Shown piece by piece: positions 6,451 to 9,048 of a stretch of 9,048 bases of DNA. The stretch is taken from the NCBI GenBank assembly GCA_964385305.1, contig CAYLOP010000126.1:1-9048 (forward strand). The letters run 5' to 3'. Every line of letters starts with the position of its first letter. Position 1 is the first letter of the stretch. The notes under the pieces are model-generated. The model was not told the DNA's origin. It saw nothing but the letters and a program-made list of their open reading frames with translations, and did not search any database. Origin of the DNA: CAYLOP01 sp964385305. Lineage in GTDB: Bacteria > Chloroflexota > Anaerolineae > Anaerolineales > E44-bin32. The position numbers and the translations under genes are program-made.

Positions 6451-7428
6451 TCAGCTCGAAGTGGGCGTCGGGCTTGTAAGCGCCTCGATGATCGGACGCA
6501 ATCGGCGCATAGTTTCGGGATGTCGGATTAAAAGCAGGTTTGCGCCAGAATGAATCAATGCGGTGGCGGTGACCGCCTCCCAGTCCAACGCGCGACGTGT
6601 CCAATCCCCCCAGGCTTCGGGCACCCCCTCGCCGACCTTGGATTCTTTCACCTTCCAGGTTTCGAAACCCGGATTGACCATCATTGGTTGTTGTGTCATG
6701 GTGTCGCCCTGTAGTGCGGCCATGCGAAGGCGCTCCATGACTGAGTAACCATATTCGATGCCGTATCCAAGCGCTCCAGTGGTCGGGTCCATGACAATAC
6801 GCTCAAGCGGCAAGCCCATGTCGTGAATCAAGATCACCAACTGCTTCGACAGGTTGACATCCATGGGTGTTTTGGATTGTACCAAGTGGTCATGCGCTAA
6901 TGCTGCAGCGACAATCGTGCGGTAGTTTTTATCTTCGCAGGTTCCCAGCAGCAATCGTTCGCCAACTCCCTCTTCCGCAACAGCAACGATGAACTCGTTA
7001 TCAAGTTCGGCTTGACCAGGGCCAATTACTGCAAGCGGTAGCCCCGTGGCATGAAGGACTTTGCGCACGACGGCGCGCGCGTTTTCGGCAGTGTTCGGCT
7101 CTCCGTCGGCCATGGTTGCGCTAAGGCAGAGGTCGATCATATCCGCGCCTGCCTCTTCAGCGGCTTTTGCCCACTCGGCAGGATCATTGACAACATCTCC
7201 CCAGGCTTCAAGGAGTATGGGGGACCAATCATCCGGCTTGCGATCGAGGATTTCAACTCCCAGGGCAGGGGGGTGCGGGATGTTGCCTTCGTGATACAGG
7301 AAGGGCATGGAAGTCTCGCCGCCGATGGTTAGGGTCTTTGCGCGTGTACCGCCCTGTTCAGCAGTGGCACCGAGCGTGACTTCACGTACACTTCCGGTCC
7401 ATTTCTCGATGGGGATTTCTACGGTCAT
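6451..7428 (-). CDS. acsD: Corrinoid/iron-sulfur protein small (delta) subunit
   Basis: Small CoFeSP subunit, a TIM-barrel protein that pairs with AcsC, helps hold the corrinoid at the interface and contributes to docking with AcsE and AcsV. It has 325 residues against about 323 in Moorella. Seen: the family N-terminus with EVTLGA and LTIGGETSMPFLYHEG (33-48); ADMIDLCLSATM (95-106); LAVIGPGQAELDNEF (132-146); DVNLSKQLVILIHDMGLP (190-207); RIVMDPTTGALGYGIEYGYS (210-229); and a C-terminal GANLLLIRHPETM (295-307). Start: AGGAGG at 7440-7445, 11 bases before the ATG, a slightly long spacing. It follows acsB after 87 bases holding a 12-bp stem-loop, and acsC starts 15 bases after its stop. No oddities were seen. 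Confidence 0.96.
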   Translation of the reverse strand: MTVEIPIEKWTGSVREVTLGATAEQGGTRAKTLTIGGETSMPFLYHEGNIPHPPALGVEILDRKPDDWSPILLEAWGDVVNDPAEWAKAAEEAGADMIDLCLSATMADGEPNTAENARAVVRKVLHATGLPLAVIGPGQAELDNEFIVAVAEEGVGERLLLGTCEDKNYRTIVAAALAHDHLVQSKTPMDVNLSKQLVILIHDMGLPLERIVMDPTTGALGYGIEYGYSVMERLRMAALQGDTMTQQPMMVNPGFETWKVKESKVGEGVPEAWGDWTRRALDWEAVTATALIHSGANLLLIRHPETMRRLRPIIEALTSPTPTSS

Positions 7429-7461
7429 GAGATTTCAGACCTCCTGAAAGTTAACGGTCAG

Positions 7462-7500
7462 ACGGGATCAGGGTTTTTCTTGTGTGATCCCTGATCCCGT
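7462..7500 (-). other. Perfect 12-bp stem-loop between acsB and acsD
   Basis: Arms acgggatcaggg (7462-7473) and ccctgatcccgt (7489-7500) are perfect complements around a 15-base loop. It starts 15 bases after the acsB stop codon and ends about 17 bases before the acsD ribosome-binding site. The T-rich stretch (tttttctt on the plus strand) is in the loop, not after the stem, and neither strand has a U-run following, so a classical terminator is unlikely. An intercistronic stability or processing element, or a dispersed palindromic repeat, fits better. Confidence 0.7.
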
Positions 7501-7515
7501 AGCGTGTTTACATAA

Positions 7516-9048
7516 CTAGAATATCGGGTCCATCGCCAACGCAGGATGGTTCTTCTCTGTGAGGAGCGCAACCAAAGGCTCGACTTCCGTACAGTCTCGC
7601 TCGTCGGCGATTTTGTCGATCAAGTCGGGATCGCCTGCACGCTCGGCTACGGCTTTCAGTTGTTCAGCCATTTGCTCTTTGAGAATGGACGACATCCAAA
7701 CCACGCGTTTGAACCCGCCGTCTGCAGAGATGAATTTTGGACTCAGGATGTAGAACTTTCCGTGGCCCATCACACCCGCTGTCTGAAGCCCGCCGCCTGC
7801 CACACCGGCCAGGGTAGAGAAGGTCATGCCGGCTGGGGTCATGCTGGTATCCTCTCGGCTGACGATCATGATGCCGTTGGCTTCAGGTACGAGCATAGCG
7901 ATGCACTCAAAGCAGCCGCAGGCTGTCATGGGGTTCTGCATGATGGAGTACATCGAGACTTCGGAGACGCTCCCATGCGAGGCCTGGACGGCATACTCAT
8001 TCACGCCTGTGAAGTAGCCCAAATCTTCATCTAGGCAATCCCCTTTGCGGATGGGTTGGTTGGGGCCAGTGGGGTTGATTTGGAAGGACGCCTTGCAGTC
8101 GAGCCAGTTGTAGGCGCCGCACAATCCGAGCCGTTCGGGGCTGACGATGCACACATGGTCGGGTGCGAAGGATTGGCAGAGTGTGCAGGAGTAGAACTCA
8201 TCAACACTTTCATCCGTCATCGAGCCGATGCGTATGTTGCGCTCTTCATAGGCCTCACGAGCCTTCTCGAGCCATTCGGCGTAAAGTTCGGGTTCCGTGA
8301 TGATTGTCACCTGAACCTTATCGACGATGCTGCCGAAGTCGGCGTGGAAGCGAGCGTGCAAGATCTCACCAAAGTGCTTCAAATTGAAGCCCTTATCGGC
8401 TGCGCCCTTGCTGATCCGGATCCAGGCGATGTCACGCTGCCCGATATGTTGGATGCCTGAGGCGCCGTTGATGAAGTAGTGGATCTGACGTTCGAGTACC
8501 GGTTCAAAGTCTTTCTCCATCTTCCGGCCGGCGACCTTGACGAGGATTGCCATATCCATATAGCCGCCTTCTTCGACCTCATCCATGCCAGGTCCCACGA
8601 GCTCGATCTTGCCATCCTCGACCTTGTCCAGGTCGGTCATGTATAGATATTCGAAGGCACGGCTGTTCTTGCCACCAGACTCGAATCGCATGTCGGCTCG
8701 GCGGACTACTTCGCCCTCGAAGGCTGAGCCGTAGGGAACCGGCACGGGCACCTCGGTGATTTGCACCTTGACACCGCGCACCTCGATGGCTTTCTGTACC
8801 AGCTTAGCGGCTTTCTCCTCTTCCGTTTTGCCCTCGATCTCGTTCCAGGGCATTGAGATGACGTGCTCGTAGCGGGTGACACCCGTGGGCAGAATCTCCG
8901 GGATCACTGTGTCGGCGATGACTGGAAACCCGTATGAGATCGCGCCGGCAGCGGTCGCATACTTGAGATCGTCGACCTCGCCCAGCGCTAAGACGAAGGC
9001 GAACACCCGGAATTTATTGTAGAGCAAGATCTCCCGCCACTGGCCGCC
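7516..9048 (-). CDS. acsB: Acetyl-CoA synthase (CODH/ACS alpha subunit), 5' end cut by window
   Basis: Makes acetyl-CoA from CO, CoA and the methyl group on CoFeSP at the Ni-Ni-[4Fe-4S] A-cluster. The last 510 residues are present and the frame is open to the right edge. The TTG at 9027 is an internal Leu codon, not the start, because seven more in-frame codons run to the edge. A-cluster ligands all appear: C288, C291, C300 and C310 (FYSCTLCQSFAPDHVC, then GLCGAYNW), and C377/C379 in ACGC. Their spacings (3, 9, 10, then 67 and 2) equal those of Moorella C506, C509, C518, C528, C595 and C597, and the Phe of CQSF matches F512 (Moorella numbers from memory). On that scale the fragment starts near residue 219 of a roughly 729-residue protein, so the N-terminal CODH-contacting domain lies outside. 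It is the first acs gene seen here; a CODH gene could lie further right. Confidence 0.97.
   Translation of the reverse strand, partial: GGQWREILLYNKFRVFAFVLALGEVDDLKYATAAGAISYGFPVIADTVIPEILPTGVTRYEHVISMPWNEIEGKTEEEKAAKLVQKAIEVRGVKVQITEVPVPVPYGSAFEGEVVRRADMRFESGGKNSRAFEYLYMTDLDKVEDGKIELVGPGMDEVEEGGYMDMAILVKVAGRKMEKDFEPVLERQIHYFINGASGIQHIGQRDIAWIRISKGAADKGFNLKHFGEILHARFHADFGSIVDKVQVTIITEPELYAEWLEKAREAYEERNIRIGSMTDESVDEFYSCTLCQSFAPDHVCIVSPERLGLCGAYNWLDCKASFQINPTGPNQPIRKGDCLDEDLGYFTGVNEYAVQASHGSVSEVSMYSIMQNPMTACGCFECIAMLVPEANGIMIVSREDTSMTPAGMTFSTLAGVAGGGLQTAGVMGHGKFYILSPKFISADGGFKRVVWMSSILKEQMAEQLKAVAERAGDPDLIDKIADERDCTEVEPLVALLTEKNHPALAMDPIF

Noticed and set aside
7462..7500. Intrinsic terminator between acsB and acsD
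   Set aside because: The stem is strong, but no U-run follows on either strand and the downstream genes belong to the same pathway, so it is listed as a stem-loop of unknown role.
7546..8460. Plus-strand ORFs of 162 and 134 codons opposite acsB
   Set aside because: The minus-strand frame is acetyl-CoA synthase with all A-cluster cysteines; the plus-strand frames are its shadows.
9025..9027. TTG as the start codon of acsB
   Set aside because: The frame stays open for seven more codons to the window edge, and the A-cluster spacing shows that about 218 N-terminal residues lie outside.

Overview
The window carries most of the core carbonyl-branch module of the Wood-Ljungdahl (reductive acetyl-CoA) pathway. 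Every confident gene lies on the minus strand, so transcription runs from the right edge to the left. In that order the genes are: acsB (acetyl-CoA synthase, 5' end cut by the window), acsD and acsC (small and large subunits of the corrinoid iron-sulfur protein, CoFeSP), a 433-base stretch without a convincing gene, acsV (reductive activator of CoFeSP), cooC/acsF (nickel-insertion ATPase), acsE (methyltetrahydrofolate:CoFeSP methyltransferase), and a malic enzyme (3' end cut by the window).

The genes make one functional set. AcsE moves the methyl group of methyl-tetrahydrofolate onto the cobalt of CoFeSP (AcsC/AcsD). AcsB joins that methyl group with CO and CoA to give acetyl-CoA. AcsV uses ATP and an iron-sulfur cluster to rescue CoFeSP whose cobalt has oxidised to Co(II). 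CooC/AcsF is expected to mature the nickel sites of AcsB and/or CO dehydrogenase. The malic enzyme interconverts malate and pyruvate plus CO2 and could link acetyl-CoA/pyruvate metabolism to C4 acids, but that link is inferred from position only.

The organism is an anaerobic bacterium rather than an archaeon: AcsB aligns residue for residue with the bacterial, roughly 729-residue enzyme, and AcsE, AcsV and the two-subunit CoFeSP are of the bacterial type. Base composition looks moderate, in the mid-50s percent G+C by eye. Candidates include Chloroflexota (Dehalococcoidia/Anaerolineae), Firmicutes and other uncultured acetyl-CoA-pathway bacteria; Chloroflexota is only a guess. No CO dehydrogenase gene (acsA/cooS) is seen in the window, although it may lie to the right of the edge.

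All catalytic and cluster-binding residues checked by eye are present, so this looks like a working pathway rather than a decayed one. I do not see a new system. The less ordinary points are strong inverted repeats between acsB and acsD and after acsC, a possible tiny leader ORF in the acsC-acsV gap, an insertion near the C-terminus of AcsE, and the malic enzyme following the cluster. No tRNA, rRNA, CRISPR array, insertion sequence or integrase was seen.
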